64,000 bases of DNA from Sipunculus nudus. Lineage: Eukaryota; Annelida; Sipuncula; Golfingiida; Sipunculidae. The notes beneath the pieces are model-generated. The model searched no databases. It was given only the letters and a program-made list of their open reading frames with translations, and had not been told where the DNA came from. Where the stretch lies: the NCBI GenBank assembly GCA_026874595.1, contig CM049320.1, positions 7,941,464-8,005,463 on the forward strand, given 5' to 3'. Every line of letters starts with the position of its first letter. Position 1 is the first letter of the stretch. The position numbers were made by a program, and so were the translations under genes. This document shows, piece by piece, positions 36,691 through 51,600 of the stretch.

Positions 36691-39600
36691 CTGAAAGAAA
36701 AAAACAACCAAACTATATAAAAATAGAGTATTTCAATGAGGGCCCAACCCTGAAACTCACCTGTAAACATTTCTCAAATGACATTAACAGGAAACAGGAA
36801 AAGCAAGAATTTTTCTATACATCACACAGAACCATCTTGAAATGTAATAATAACTAGAATATGGGTAGTCAACATGCAACTATGTGTATCCGCCAAAACC
36901 AGAGTGGGACGGGTGAAGTGAGGCATAGATTGAGTGGCAAGGGGAAATAGAGAGATGTGTGTTCATTATTAGCATGGATGTCTGCAGCTGAAATGTGTAT
37001 GTAGGTGGCGCCACCTGCCACAAAATCCGGAAAGTTATCAAAGTTGTATACAATTGCAAGATTTTAGGCAGATAAGTCAAACCACTGCCGAGATATGAGT
37101 GATTATATCCCACGGCAGACAAACAGACGGATGCTGTGCAGAAATGGTTGCAGGTGGCACCACCAGTTTTGCGTATGATAAAGAGCTATGTGAGATATAT
37201 ACACATGCAAAGTTTCAGGAGGAAATGTCAAACCAGTCCTGATATATATGCTTGAATGTCTGCAGCCTGAATGGGAAAGTAGGTGGCTCCACCTGCCAAA
37301 AAAATTGAGAAAGCTATCCAAGATGTATATACATGCAAAATTTTAGGCAGATAAGTCAAACCACTGCCGAGATATGAGTGATTTTATCCCACGGCAGACA
37401 AACAGACGGATGCTGTGCAGAAATGGTTGCTGGTGGCGCCACCAGTTTTGCATATGATAAAGAGCTATGCGAGATCTAAAGTAGAAAGTAGGTGGCGCCA
37501 CCTGCCATAAAATCTAGAAGGCTATCCAGTATGAATACACATGCAAAATTTCAGATGGATAAGTCCATTCACTTCAGAGATATGAGTGATTTTATCCCAA
37601 GGAAGATGAACAGATGGACACTGTGCAAAAATGGTTGCAGGTGGCGCCACCATTTTTTATGTATGTTAAAAACCAATCCAAGGGCTACATTTGTGCGAAT
37701 TTTTTCTCCTGATTGGTCAAACGAGTCTGAAGATATGTGCGTTAATGTGTCAAAACAGATGAACAGATGGACGCACTGGAGAGGAAAGGTCAGCGGTAAA
37801 CGCAAAATATTTTGGCACCAGTTCACATGTGACCCTATAATCACATAAAGCTTTGGAAAAATCTGTCCAGTGGTCCCAGAGTTCTATTCTGGAAATGAAC
37901 GCGGCGGCCGCGGTGGAACCCAGTCAAAAACATAGTATCCGCAAAACTTTGTTTTGGCGGATACAAATAGCAGCTGCAAATCCTGCAGAGTATATGTACA
38001 GAATATATAGGGACACAGATAGGAATTCCCTGCAATTTTATAACAGTCTACAAATATGACATATTTGCTATCACCCATAGTATCCTTTGGTTCTGGACAG
38101 ATTGCAATTTTGTCATGGCTGCTATGATTGCTAAGTTGAGATATTACAAATTGTCCTTGATGTTTATTGCTCTCTTTGGCATGATGAACACTCTTTCAGT
38201 TCTAGCATGCTTACTGCATGTACAAAATCTTAAACTGCTACATTTGCTTGACACAGCTGAAAATGGAACCTTCCCTCATAAATTCATGTAAAATAAATTG
38301 GCCTTGCATAAACCTGTAAACAAAATGTTGAGACAATCTGCCCAGCCATTCTTGAGAAAACATGTTAACTGAAAGACGAAAGACAGCTTCAAGCAACTAT
38401 TTCAAGCAATTGGGAATTATTTAAACATTTACCTGTAAATCCTTTCAAAATTTAATACAATTTAACTTCATGTCCAACAAATCTCAGAAATGGCACAATA
38501 TAAAACCAACTGATTGAAATCTGTGCTTTTTTTTCACCAGGCATTCTAAACCACGATACCATACCTTTTAAATGAAAAAGCTAACTGACCTCGTTTGGGT
38601 AACAGTATTTTAGACTTGTCTTCGAACTCCCCTCGGTGTGGCTTTCCCTGGAAGGTGTACCAGACTACTAGTTGTTTGTCTTCTCCGTAGCAAGGATCAT
38701 AAAAACCTGGAACTGAGCTCTGCAAGGAGAGGAAATATTTATCACTTCAGGGGTATCTATATACATATCTATGAGATGTCTTTTATAATTTATTTTTATC
38801 TCCACCAAGGGGTGGGGATTATGTTTTTCCTGGTAAGTTTTCATGGTGACACCACAAAGAAACCTGGGGACGTCTGACCTCATTATACATATTTGGATTT
38901 TGCCTATAAACAAACTTGGGCAAGTCAAACCCACTGAAGCTCTGGTAAATTATCAAGGTGACACTAGAATTAACAAACCGACAGATGGGTAGAATGTGAG
39001 TATTCCTAAATACGTATAATAATACCAGATGCATGGGACAAATGTTAAGCAAATAATAACACACAGTAAAAACATACTGTATTTGACCTAAGAAGTGATC
39101 CTTTCCTAAAAAGCACTCCAATCTTCATGATTCTGTGGTTCCTCACAAACTGTTCCTTGCAAACAATCTAAATTCACCATTCTTTTCAGTCATAAATGAT
39201 CAAATAATACAAGTCATAAAATCTTGTACAAAGGAAGACCACAAATATAAAATTCCACGAGTATGTACACTGTGCATGATGACTTACTGCCGTGTTCATG
39301 TAGATTAAGCCAGCATGGAAGGTTTTGTTAAAGATTTTGTTTTCTTATTTTGGCAGAAGTCACTACCTCCATTATCAATGCTGACTTGACTTTTCTTATG
39401 TCTGCAGACCTCCATGTTCTAGTGGTTGTGTTGACTGTTTTTTTTTTTTATGGACTACATGATAGATGCAGGAGCCTCTCATGATCACATATTTGTAAAA
39501 GTTTAAGTAATTCAACTAAGTGTCTGTAATATACCTGTAAATATATCCACTGGGAACTTATGAAACCCTGTAAATTATAGAATAATGTACATGAGCTGAA

Positions 39601-42600
39601 GTACAAAAATACACATTTAATTTACTGACTGATATGAAATACTTAATTCTATATTTTATACTTTAAATTTAAATTTTCCATTGTCAAATGAGCATAAACT
39701 AAATTTGACCTAATTCTGGGTTTAGTATGAGAACTTAGGGAATGTAACAATAAGCCAAATATCAGATTCGTAAATTCAACAGTGTCAAAATGTGCCAGAG
39801 TAACAGACAGACAGATGGAGGGACAATAGGCGCTGACCAATCACTATAGCTCAGTTGCCTTACAGTCAGCTGAGCTACAAATTAAACCAGTTCTCGGCTG
39901 AGAATAAAGCTCTGATTCTCCCAGCTACGAGTCCTGTGCTCTACTCCGGCCTAGACCACAGGATCTGGTAAAGTGAAGAAACATAAAAGCCAAATGCTCT
40001 GACATGAAGATCCCTCTTGTAATTAAGGAGGGTTTCATTTGTTTTTCACTGAGACATAACAAAATATGCCTCTCTTTGTTAATACTTGTGGCATAATCAT
40101 AATTTTGACATTCCTCCTGAGACATCCTGGTTTCAGTATATAAATAAAATGGCAGCCCCCATGAGCAGTTTCAAGTAACTGGGAGAACTAAACCTTTCAG
40201 GGCTGAGTAACAACACAAGGATATGACATGAATGTACTCCAAGGACATTGTCCTGGCGGGAATCTATCTGAGGCAAGAGTTTAGTGGGAAGGGGACATGT
40301 ATGGGCAAGGAATAGGGTAGTTCAATGGTTCTCTTGGACCAAGTTGGATATAACAGACCTCCCCCCCCTTAACAAAAAAAAAATAATATATATAAAAAAA
40401 CCCAGCAAATTGTGGAATTAATGTTCCCCGATTTGGGCTCTTGTTGTCTTTCATGGATGATAAACAACCAAAATTATGACATGTGGAGAAAATCTTGAGG
40501 GCACATGAAAACTTAAAACAGATGCACAATGACATGTGGAGACATCTGCAGGTGAACATAAAAACTAAAACACTGAGAAATAGGACCGAAATCCACTCTG
40601 ACATGTGGAAACATCTGCAAGCGAACATAAAACCTAAAAGACACTGAGAAATTTGACCAAAATTTGAGAATTTTGTTTTTGAGCTGAAGAGAAATATTTT
40701 ACAGACAAACACTCCAAAACCAATCCCAACCAAAGGTTGCATTAGAGCAATCACTGATCCAAATTTGAATGAAATCGAATTAAATTTAGGTTATCACAGG
40801 GAAACAAAAAACCTGACAGACGAACAGAGAGAGAGAGAGAGAGAGAGAGACATACTGACAGACAAACCCAAATTAATGTCCCCCACATCCGCGGAGCAGT
40901 GGACAAAAAAAAAAAAAAAAGAGCCAAACAATCCAGACATTAATAACAGATGTTGCTTGTGTGATTTAAAAGTCCCACTGATACCAGCTATTCTCAATAT
41001 AACAAGCCCAGTAGTTCACTGACCAGTAACGTTCCATCTGGGATGAGGAGCTTAGAATCCTTCACCATGGCTTGTAGTGGTGCCGTCACATCTATACATT
41101 CTGTCTCTTCTGGTCTGTAATAACAAACAATCATGGCAAATATACTAATGAGAAAAACAGGTAGGTTCAGAAATCATGATACTATTTATCACTGCAAGTT
41201 TACCTGGATATATGAATTTTCTAAAATGTATTTTACCAAGGCATTTATAAAATGTTGTCAGATATCATTTGTTTTACAGATATTAATTAGAACGAAAACA
41301 AAACATTATATCTGGCTGAGAAATTTAATAAAATGATTAATTCAATATTTCATAAAACAGAAATCAATCATGACATGCTGACTGAGGTGATTGGGTCAAG
41401 GATTTTTTTAAACACATAGTGTTGAAGTTTGTTAACTCTAAATACTATAAAATATGTTTTAAGCTGCCACATGATTTATTCACCTAATAAAGACACATTC
41501 AGAAAGTATCACAGGAAGAAAATAAATAAATGTGATTCAGCTATTTCGTCAATGATATATACTGAACTGAAATTGGAGCATCAGCTCAAAATGTTTAACT
41601 GTCAATCGTTCATTTTGGGTGGTGGTGCTTTAGGTGTCAGAAGCAGTGCTAGGACACCCTCCAGCCAGAGTGCACTTGAGCTTGCACAAAACCACTGGCA
41701 CGAAGCATGTTCCAAAATAGCACACATGTTATTTGGAATATTACCATGTCATGGAATACTACCCGTCAAACACTGATACCTTGTTTCACCTTCTTTCCTG
41801 GCCAGTTTGCCATACACAGCCTTGGTGATGATCAGACCTCCTATCCTGCTCTCGGCTGATCGTATTCTCTCCACTGTTTCTTGCATTAATTCAAGCTGCA
41901 AATAAAACAGTCACTCATTAACTTTCACAAAAATTACTTCATAATCCATACCTAAAAAATGGAATAAATTCTTATATTCAAACAATAATTAGCTCATAAA
42001 TATATGTATGATGGGTAGATATGTAAAGCAATTAGGTTTCCATATAAGATAGCTAAATTCAGTATATATAAATTCAGTCACAGTGATCTTGTAAAGCTCT
42101 ATAAGCACAAGTAAGTGACTAAATACAGTTCTCATGTATATGGAGGAGAAAAACTGGAAGCTGTTTATGTGATTCAGCTGGACACATTATTATGAGAATA
42201 TTACATAAAAGGTCATATATATCAAAATTAAACTTTGCATCAGTAGCTAAATGTAATTAAACATTAAGAAAAAAAGACGTGTTCACTATCATAAAAATAC
42301 ACATGACAATATAAATTTTCCACTTTAAAATTCTTCTAATTCAGAGACTGGTATTGGACTCTTTGACTGTCTCAGGTTCCTAATGACTCTGATTTGAAGA
42401 CGGTGGACTTGGATTTTGATGGCGTGGACTCAGACTTGCATTCAGACTCAGACAGTGTGGGCTCAATAACAACACTGGTTTCTTAAAATTCTACATAACA
42501 GCATAAGCACATATACCTGTGACAGATTTTAAAGGAACAGTAAAGTAAAAGTTCCTACATACTGCAGCTTCTGCTTCAAGCTTCTGTTTTGCCAGCATCT

Positions 42601-45600
42601 CAGCGTTGTCCTTCTTCTTTCTCTCCAGATCTCTGAATAAGATGACACAAAAGTCAGGCCACATAAAAAATTATTGTTCTATGGAACTGCTGCTCCAATT
42701 TTCAGGGGGGGAGGAGAAATTCTAGTCTCTATATGAATGTTGTTAATTGTGGCTTTGGCCTCAATCCATTACAAGAAACCATTTTGTGTATTAATAGTGT
42801 TTAAAAGTAATTGTTAATGTCCTTCTAGCTTATGTATTAACTTTGTTATCCATACATTTTTTTCAATAATTGTTAGCAAAGTTATCAAAATTTCACGTCT
42901 TGACCAGAACATTTTATGTTATCAATGTATTTATTGTAGTGGCCTAAAACAATTAAAACTGTTAGGGATTTTACAAGGTGGCTAGTTTTTCTGTAATGTG
43001 TGATGCACCACAGGCTTGACATAATAGATATGTACAAAATATAAGTCTTCTTATATTCTTATTATACTTAATTCCTAGAGGACTGGCCCTTTTTTACAAG
43101 ATCAGTCCTTTGCTTGTTGGTGGCACTGTCTATTGGATGTGGATCAAGGTTACCATAAAATAAGAATATGTTATAATCATCAATAAGTCTGCTAGATCTC
43201 AAGATTTTATAAGCACAGTACAAGGAATAATCCAGAAGCGCTAACCTGTCATCAATATGTTAGAGTCAGTCTCTATGAATCTAGCATTTTCACCTTTTTG
43301 CCATCTAAAGGGCAGGGTTCTTATTTTTCTGTTAATTTAGGCTGATAGTCAATATATGCAGTAAACTCTACTATTATGGTACTTTTAAATCTATGCTTAC
43401 TCTAGAAAAATATGTTGATTGTATCCCAAATAAACAACACCGTACAGCACTTGCTAAACTTCGATGTTCAAATCATGAATTAGCTATAGAAATGGGCCGC
43501 CATAAAAACATTTCTCGTGAAGAGAGGATCTGTAAATATTGTTTATGCTATGGATTCAATATTGTTGAGGATGAAGCTCACTTTATGCAAGAGTGTAAAT
43601 TATATCATGATTTGAGGTTAAAATATATTAGACAAGACTTGCATTATCCAAGTGAACAAAATTTTATAAAGTTATTTAATTTAGATAATCCATTTGAAAT
43701 ATCAAAAGTTGCTGCATATGTGTTTAATTCGTTTTTGAGGAGACGGAAAATGATAGATGGTTGAATTATGTATTTTAAACAGTACTCACTGTTGACAGCA
43801 AAATAGATTCATTGTGTACTTAGATGTGCAGTAATGTTACATGTGTTTATGGCACGATTGATTAGTCATTTTAAGACTGTTACTTAACATTATATTGTTG
43901 TAATTTCTGAACTGACTGTTTATTGAAGTGTAATTATGTTCATACTCACAGATGATGGCAAAACAGATTTATAGTGTATGTAGGTATGCAGTTCTGTTAC
44001 TTGTGTTAATGGCAGGAAATATAAGACTGCTACCTTCCATTGGATTGATGTACTTGTTTAAATTGAATATTTATTGAAATGTTTGGAACTTTGGGCCTGA
44101 GGCCTTTTTCCTGAATAAAGTTCTGTTCTGTTCTGTTCTGTTCTGATAGTCAATATAGATTACACTTAACTCTCTTGATCTTATACATCAATTTAAGTAA
44201 TAAAAGTGTTATGCAGTTTAGTACATTGTCAATATATGGGTATATGTGAGTATGTAAATAAGTTTTTGTAAAATACATTTCCATAAAATTCATCAGCTGA
44301 AGTCTGTTTAGTTAATTGATGAAAACGCAGAAATAAATTCTGAGAAGAAATACTACATAACTGCGCTCTGTTTTTGAACTTGCCAAAAAGCGTTAAACTG
44401 TATGATATAGATCTGGCCAATCCAACATACCAAGAGGACTTAAATGAACACTGTTTAAGTCAGTTTTTATGATTCTATATGATCTAGTGTTATGTTAGTG
44501 TTATGTAATATTAGAACATCTTGATGAATAGAGACTGGTCATAATTTTTTATAAAATGAAGCTAAACATCTTGATAAATAGAGACTGGTCATAATTTTTT
44601 ATAAAATGAAGCTAAATTCTTTCTGGAAATGAATGAACAATTTGCAAAAAGTAAGGACAAATTTCCCTGGGGCCCCACTGGCATAACAGAAAATGGATGT
44701 AAGAATTTATTCAAAAGACCAAATAAAAAGATTATTAACAACAACTACTCCTTCTGTTTTACCTTATATAAAGCAAGATCAAATGCAAAAATATATTTCA
44801 ATTTTTTTTTAATTCTAGAAACAGTTTAAATCAAATTTGTTATGTATGAAAAAGATGTTGTACCTGACAATACCAGGGTTCCAACCATTCAGAAAAACAA
44901 AATTCCCTAATTTTCTCTTGATGAATTTTCAAAATTCCAGGAAAATCATTTCTACATCATTCGGGGAGAAACAAACTAAATGTAACAAACAAACAATTTT
45001 CTTTTCAAGCCACCTGAATATATTCCTTGATTTTCTCTAATCTGAGGTATTTTCTCATTTTGTTGGTTTTCCCTGACTAGGAATAGCAGACACCCTTTTT
45101 TTCTATTTTTTTCCTGATTTCCAGGAAAGCCTGAATATAGATAGGACTTGCTATTACACAAAGCTACATGTAAAGAAAATACCTGACAATACCAGGGTTC
45201 CAACCATTCAGATAAAACAAAATTCCCTAATTTTCTCTGATGAATTTTCAAAATTCCAGGAAAATCATTTCTACATCATTCGGGGAGAAACAAACTAAAT
45301 GTAACAAACAAACAATTCTCTTTTCCAGCCATGTGAATATATTCCTTGATTTTCACTAATCTGAGGTATTTTCTCATTTTGTTGGTTTTCCTTGACTGGG
45401 AAAAGCGGACACCCTTTTTTTCTAGTTTTTTTTTCCTGATTTCCAGGAAAGCCTGAATATAGATAGGACTTGCTATTAGACAAAGTTACATGTAAAGAAA
45501 ATGTCTCACTTCTTTTCTTTATCTTTCAGGAATGGATTGATGACTAAGATTTTCAACACGAAGTAAGCAGCAAGGGGGACGACTGTACCATAAAACACAG

Positions 45601-48600
45601 CACTGGGGAGGACTGTGTCAGACAAGTGGACTGGGAACAGGTAGCTCTGGTTACCTCGATTTAATCTGAAACAGTCAAACAGTACACATATAAATATTGC
45701 ATATATAAAACAAGGTCCACTTACAAAATACTGTAAACCAAGTGATAGTGACAAATAAATCAAGTTAACAATGCTTGTGTTTATATTCTTATGAAGTCAA
45801 CACTTCCTCAAAATAAAGTGCTCAATTCTTGATAAAGGTGTGCATAGATCAATCCATGGCAACTTAGGTTACATTTTCAATGCCAATCTCTATAAGACAC
45901 TTAAAATGGCTAATGAAATTTAGTCTCAGCCTTTAATAGCCTTTCAAAAACGGAAAACTCTTTATTCCAGTCCTTCCAGTAACCACAGTAAGGAGGTTTA
46001 ACTATATATATAAATATAAACAGAAGACTTACTTGATTTTCATGGTGACACCTACTGGTACCCCCAGTATTACAGAGGCCCCTAAAACACTAAACTTGGA
46101 GATCTTCTTTTCAAACCCATATTCTAACAGCATACCAAAGGTACCTGCTCTGAAAGGACAGAAGTAACAAACTGGTAAAGCCCTCTTCTTGCATTTACAT
46201 TTCAGTCATATTATAAGAGAGTTCCACGGAAACAAAGCCTTAAAAATATTTGTGGGGTAAATTATATCAAAATCAAAATAAAGACGTTTTTTTTTAATTT
46301 TATTTTTATAACCTAATATGTATGCCAGGGATCTTAATACTTTGAAATTTTCACCTTAGTGGAGAGGCATTAATACAGGTTTGCCTATCCACAGAAAAAT
46401 TAGCCTTTCCGCTAAAGATGCATCCTACCATCATATTAAACCTTCAGTTACACTTCGCTCAGTGTAAACCTGATTCTGCAATCTTACATGCTATCCTACA
46501 TGCAAACTTGCATGCAAAAAACTGAATGTTTTCAAAAGTAACATTCTTATATCATTAACATGATTGTGCAGTGAAAAAGACAGGAAAATATAGGAGATGA
46601 GGGCCTTGATACCAGGAAGTATAAAAAATTATAGACCATTTTGATTTCTGTAGTAAATAAAGGGGGTCAGTGGAACACCACCTGTAAAAATATTTCGTTT
46701 TTGTGTCATGTGTTTTACTACTTATCAGCTACTAATGTGGAAAACATCTAGGTGTTCACCTTTCCAACTGACTGGTACAAAATGACAAATGCCTTTCTGT
46801 GCTCATTTTTGCCAGTCTGAGACAGGCGGAAAGATGTTATTATGACCCCTGTATGCATATGTTATATATAAATATATATAGAGGATGATGCATGCAGTAA
46901 GTTAATACTGTATCGTGAAACATAGCGTTCGATATGGGGATGCAAACCCTGCACTGAAGATAGTGTTCAAAGTTGGTGCCATGGAATGTTAATTAAACCA
47001 GTGTTATTCCTGAGAACTTTAACTGAAACTATTTTGAAAAACACCCCGGACATTGTGGCCCTGCTGCCTTTGCAATAAACATACCAAAAAGAAAACAATT
47101 CCTTCCTCTTGATGTACGGGAAAAGGCTTGTTAAGGAAAGTCATTGTCCTCTGTGACGTCATGACTAGCACAAGAAAGATAGCCATATTGTCACATGCAA
47201 TGTCCCAGTGTAAACAAATGTACTATAAAACCCCATAAAACACACATATTGGAGTTATTTAAGCTTGTATTGTCACCAAAAGTAAACTTCATGGACACTT
47301 TCACAATAGCAACCTATATGATAAATTTAATTAAAATCTGTGATACCATCTCCAGATATTGTGCGGACATACATACACACACATACACACAGAATGGTAT
47401 AACAATAACCTTTGCTTTGTGAAGGTTAATGATATTACAATAGTAAAACAGTATTAAACAATGCTTCATTATTATGACATTATAACACACTCCCTTTAAT
47501 GGGTACCTCTATAAAGTGGATGCAAGCATTATAGTGGATGACTGTTCCAGTCTTCAATACATTACATCTGCACAAATTCATGACGATTTAAAGAAAAAGA
47601 TCTTCCTTACTTGATTGCCCCCCTCATCTTTGCGTCCTCTTCTGTAAACTTGTGTGTATAGTTGAGTGATGCAAAAGATGTTGGTATTCCTAACTAAAAA
47701 TAGACAAGTATACATATTTCAATACTTATAATTAGTGATATATAATATTAAGAGAAGTCCTGTTAATTAACATTACATCAAAATGAATTTTTACAGTCAT
47801 AATTTATTTGTTTAATTCTCTGTCACTCTATACCTGTCTTTGCTTGATAAGAATTTAAGAAAACATATTTGCTATCATTCCCTTTAAGTGTGACATAAAA
47901 TAATAATCTGGCCCAAAGTAACATTTATGAAGAGAAATATATCAAGTTTTCTCTACATATTATTTGATACAAGAACTTTAATTTAATGTGGCTACTTTTC
48001 ATATATATTATTATATGTTTAACTATCTGAAGAAGACAATTTACAACTAACACAATGGACAATATTTTAATGTGAGCTTTTATAATTGATATATCAACAG
48101 AACTTGTAAAGGACCTAATCATTTAGTTTAGCCACAAGACATGCAATATAGACTACACATATTGCATTTGCATACAACTGCAACTAGGATAGCTTTGTTT
48201 ATATATGTCTCCCTCCCCTCCCCCCCCCCACCTCTGTGGGCCATTCCAAAACATTAGGGGTAAAAATATGCACTATCTCAAAACAATGATTCTACATGTC
48301 AGCAGATTTGACCTATAAGGTCAAGGTCCAGGTCAAAAGTTTTTGAGTCTTTGGCTGAAAGAACTTGTGTGTCAAATTTTAATAGAAAATCTTCAGTACT
48401 TCTAAAGTTATGGGGGTCACAATAACCTTAGAATTGCGCAGATTTTATCCTGAAGATCAAGGTCAAGGTCATCAGTACCCATAATATTCTGAGAACTCAG
48501 TGTAAACAACTGGAGATCCTGGTCAAGGTTGCCAGTTTTTGAACTTATCCCAGAAATCTTTTGAAACAAGTTGTGTATCAAATTTGATGACAAAATGTAA

Positions 48601-51600
48601 TACTTAAAAACATTATGGGGTTCACAAAAATTTTACATTTCAGGAGGTTTGACCATAAAGGTTTTCAAACTCATCTGAGTTTTAGGTAGAAACAATTTGT
48701 GTTGAAATTTTGGGAAAAATCTGCACTCCTTCAAAAGTTAATGCGTTTAATAAATATCCTACAGACTGATGAGAGACAATGGCACTGAAAACAACATGTC
48801 TCCCCTGGAGGGAGGAGACATAGTGAGCCTTATACGTTTAATTGTTATCTGTGATACATAACTTGCCAAATTAAATGGACAAATATCTTATCTCAGCATA
48901 CTAACAGACACACATCATTATCAGCTACACCAGGAGGGTACGCGTTCACACCTGTTTGTGGACGGGTGTTTGTGTGTGTGTTATTCACAACATAACTCAT
49001 GCAATCATGAACTGAATCTCATGAAATATTCCTGGCATTTCAGGAATGGGCCAATGAAGAATCAATCAGATTTTGGTGTGGATCAGGCACAAGGTACAGA
49101 TTCAGGAACATCATAAAGGAATATTCTCACATGTAGAGTCACATGCACAAATGAACCTTAGAATATGTGCCTGATAAGTTAGTGTAAACACAGGCTGGGA
49201 AGCATTCCACGAGGATCCCCCCCCCCCCCCCACAATGGCTGAGAATGCAGAATGTTAAATATGGATCATACTTATAAAACTTTGGCAACTACCATTGTTG
49301 CACTTATGGATTAAAGGGATGGATGTTTAGTTTAGTTTGGTGGAGATTGGTGGCGCCACAAGTATTAACTTGGTTACTGATCATATCTGCACAGGATGGC
49401 AGGTGTTTACATCCTGCAGGCCATAAAACAAAACAAATAAGACCTAAAAGACCAGAGTAGTGGTGTTAGTCATGCACTGCCAAAAACTGCCAAGTAATGA
49501 GTGTCCTTGCAATATCAATGATAAAACTGTACACAGCTGATGATTTTAACAGACTATACTAGTGCCCTGTTTAAAATGAAAAAAAGAAACTTATTACTTA
49601 CTTGAAATGTGATTGCTACATGGTGACGCTGGTTGTCCCAGACTACCATTGTGTTCATGGCGCTTTGGGCACCAGCTGTCCAGGACAATCTCCCCTGTAA
49701 GTTTTTATCTATTTGTGTTGCTACCACTGAAATGTAAACATTATATATTAAATAAATTGGATGAAAATATAATTCCAGATTACAACAGGGGTATGCATTA
49801 AGCTATTCCAGCATACTTTATAAAATGATTTTGTGTTTACTACTCTGACTGCAGTCCTGCCAGAGGAAAGTGACCTAAAATATAGTAAGTGCTCATGAAA
49901 AAAAAAGAGTAAACTTCTTTGAAATAAAGAGTGAAAAAAAGTAATATTAGTGTCAATTTCCCTTTTTTTATCACAGACTGAGTAAAGATATGTTTGACAT
50001 ACCACAATTGTGTATATATATATCAATGCATATTGTTATTTCTTTGTTTCTTTGTTTAATACTGTGGTATAACAGTGATACAATATTAATAAATTATAAT
50101 TCATATTTTCCCATTAAAATAACAAAGCACTTTGGGACTAATAAATTTTTATACCAGAATTTATTGGTGACATTCTCAATACACATGTATCATACACTTA
50201 AAGATGACATTTTCAAGACTCCTTTAAAGTTTAAGGATTTTATGACATAGTTTTGTACAAAATTTACATGTTCATGACTTTTAAGGATGAAATTATCCTT
50301 GCATGAAGGCAAAGTAACAAATGTAATGTGTTCCTTCACAGGCCTACAGCAAGAGTCTACACACCTACTGTGATTCATTCTCAAACAATTTTGCATTATA
50401 AATGCATATGCAATTCAGTTTTGGTTAATACTGAAATGAGAAATTTGAAAAATTAAAACTTTTTTAACCTAAAATGAAGCTACAGTCTGAGAATGGTAAG
50501 ATGATATTCATATTCAGTTGAAAATGTGATCATTCTTCTGTTAGTCATCTGGCTGTTAGGCTAAGGCCAATTCAGACAAAGCACTTACTTGTGTTAAACA
50601 TTGGACGAAAGCCATGTGGCGTGAACTGTAAACTACCAGACATAGTACCAAACCTTGAATAAATGAAAAAATATATATACAATGACCTAAGACTGAAAGC
50701 TTACAGCACATGAGGTAACACAAAAGGATTTTACTGGTTCAGAATTTACTCACAATTCCGAAGCAGCCTTTCCTTATATTAATGGCAAGTGTGGTATAAA
50801 CTGAAAAAAGTATTTTAAAATGAGATTCACAATTTAGTTAATGGTTTCAATGAAGATTCAATTTATTATCATATGACTGCAAATAAAAATGCAAGAACTG
50901 GAATTCTAAGACTTAACATAAACTGAAACCAGATAACAAAAATATCATACAGAAAGTATACAAAAGACACATGAGGAAGATGGTATCTTATGGATTCTGA
51001 TTTTTAAATTTGAACCTGTCACTTTTCCAGTGAGATCCAAAAAAGATCTTCTTACCCCATAATGCACAGAATTTGAGAACCTACCCTCTCCTCCATAGTG
51101 TGCGAAAACCTCTTAATGATAATGATGCTCCGTTTCCTGCAGCTAGCTCCACCTGTCAGGGAAAAAGTGCAACAAAGTATATTTATATTTATATACAGTA
51201 AAACATTTCTTTTTTACTAAGTTAACTTGTCAAATGTATATAGTTTGTAACAAAAATTCTGCTTTCAGTTGATGGAATTCGTGACTGACCACATCAAAAT
51301 TAATGAACTATTCAGTTCTGGAATGAATTCTGTTATTGTTACTGAACAGCTGTTTCACAGAGAACATTTCCACTGATAAGAATATTAATTAACTGCTCAT
51401 TAAATACATAAAAGACTTCTTCCCTTTCCAATTCGCACTTTAACATTCATCTTATATGATATGTTTTAACTCCCAGTTTACTTACAGTTTACTGTATATT
51501 TATATTATATTGTTTCAAGACTTAATAAGCAATTTCTGTTCCATTAATTTCTATAGCATCCTAGTTTCATACACAAAGAGACAAACCCTAGCTTTATTCA

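Larger units (their letters stand above)
38720..41023 (-). other. DNAJC11 intron
   Basis: Holds a solo pearl-like right end (39660-39878), a short tandem repeat (40478-40668) and (GA)n (40826-40850). Frames such as 40281-40754 (minus) overlap the tandem repeat and are not exons. Confidence 0.8.
42633..45509 (-). other. DNAJC11 intron hosting LINE fragment and tandem duplications
   Basis: Contains the antisense LINE insertion (43357-44142), a 50-bp tandem duplication (44516-44615) and a 320-bp tandem duplication (44862-45502) that ends next to the splice donor. Confidence 0.85.
47694..49601 (-). other. DNAJC11 intron with two repeats
   Basis: Contains the TIR element at 48204-48822, family G copy at 48925-49240, and an isolated GGTGGCGCCACA at 49349. 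Confidence 0.75.

Noticed and set aside
41780-41800. GTGAAA as the donor of the DNAJC11 exon at 41780-41895
   Set aside because: It leaves phase 1 and gives a stop soon after joining the next exon. GTATCAG ten bases further keeps the frame and the family sequence.
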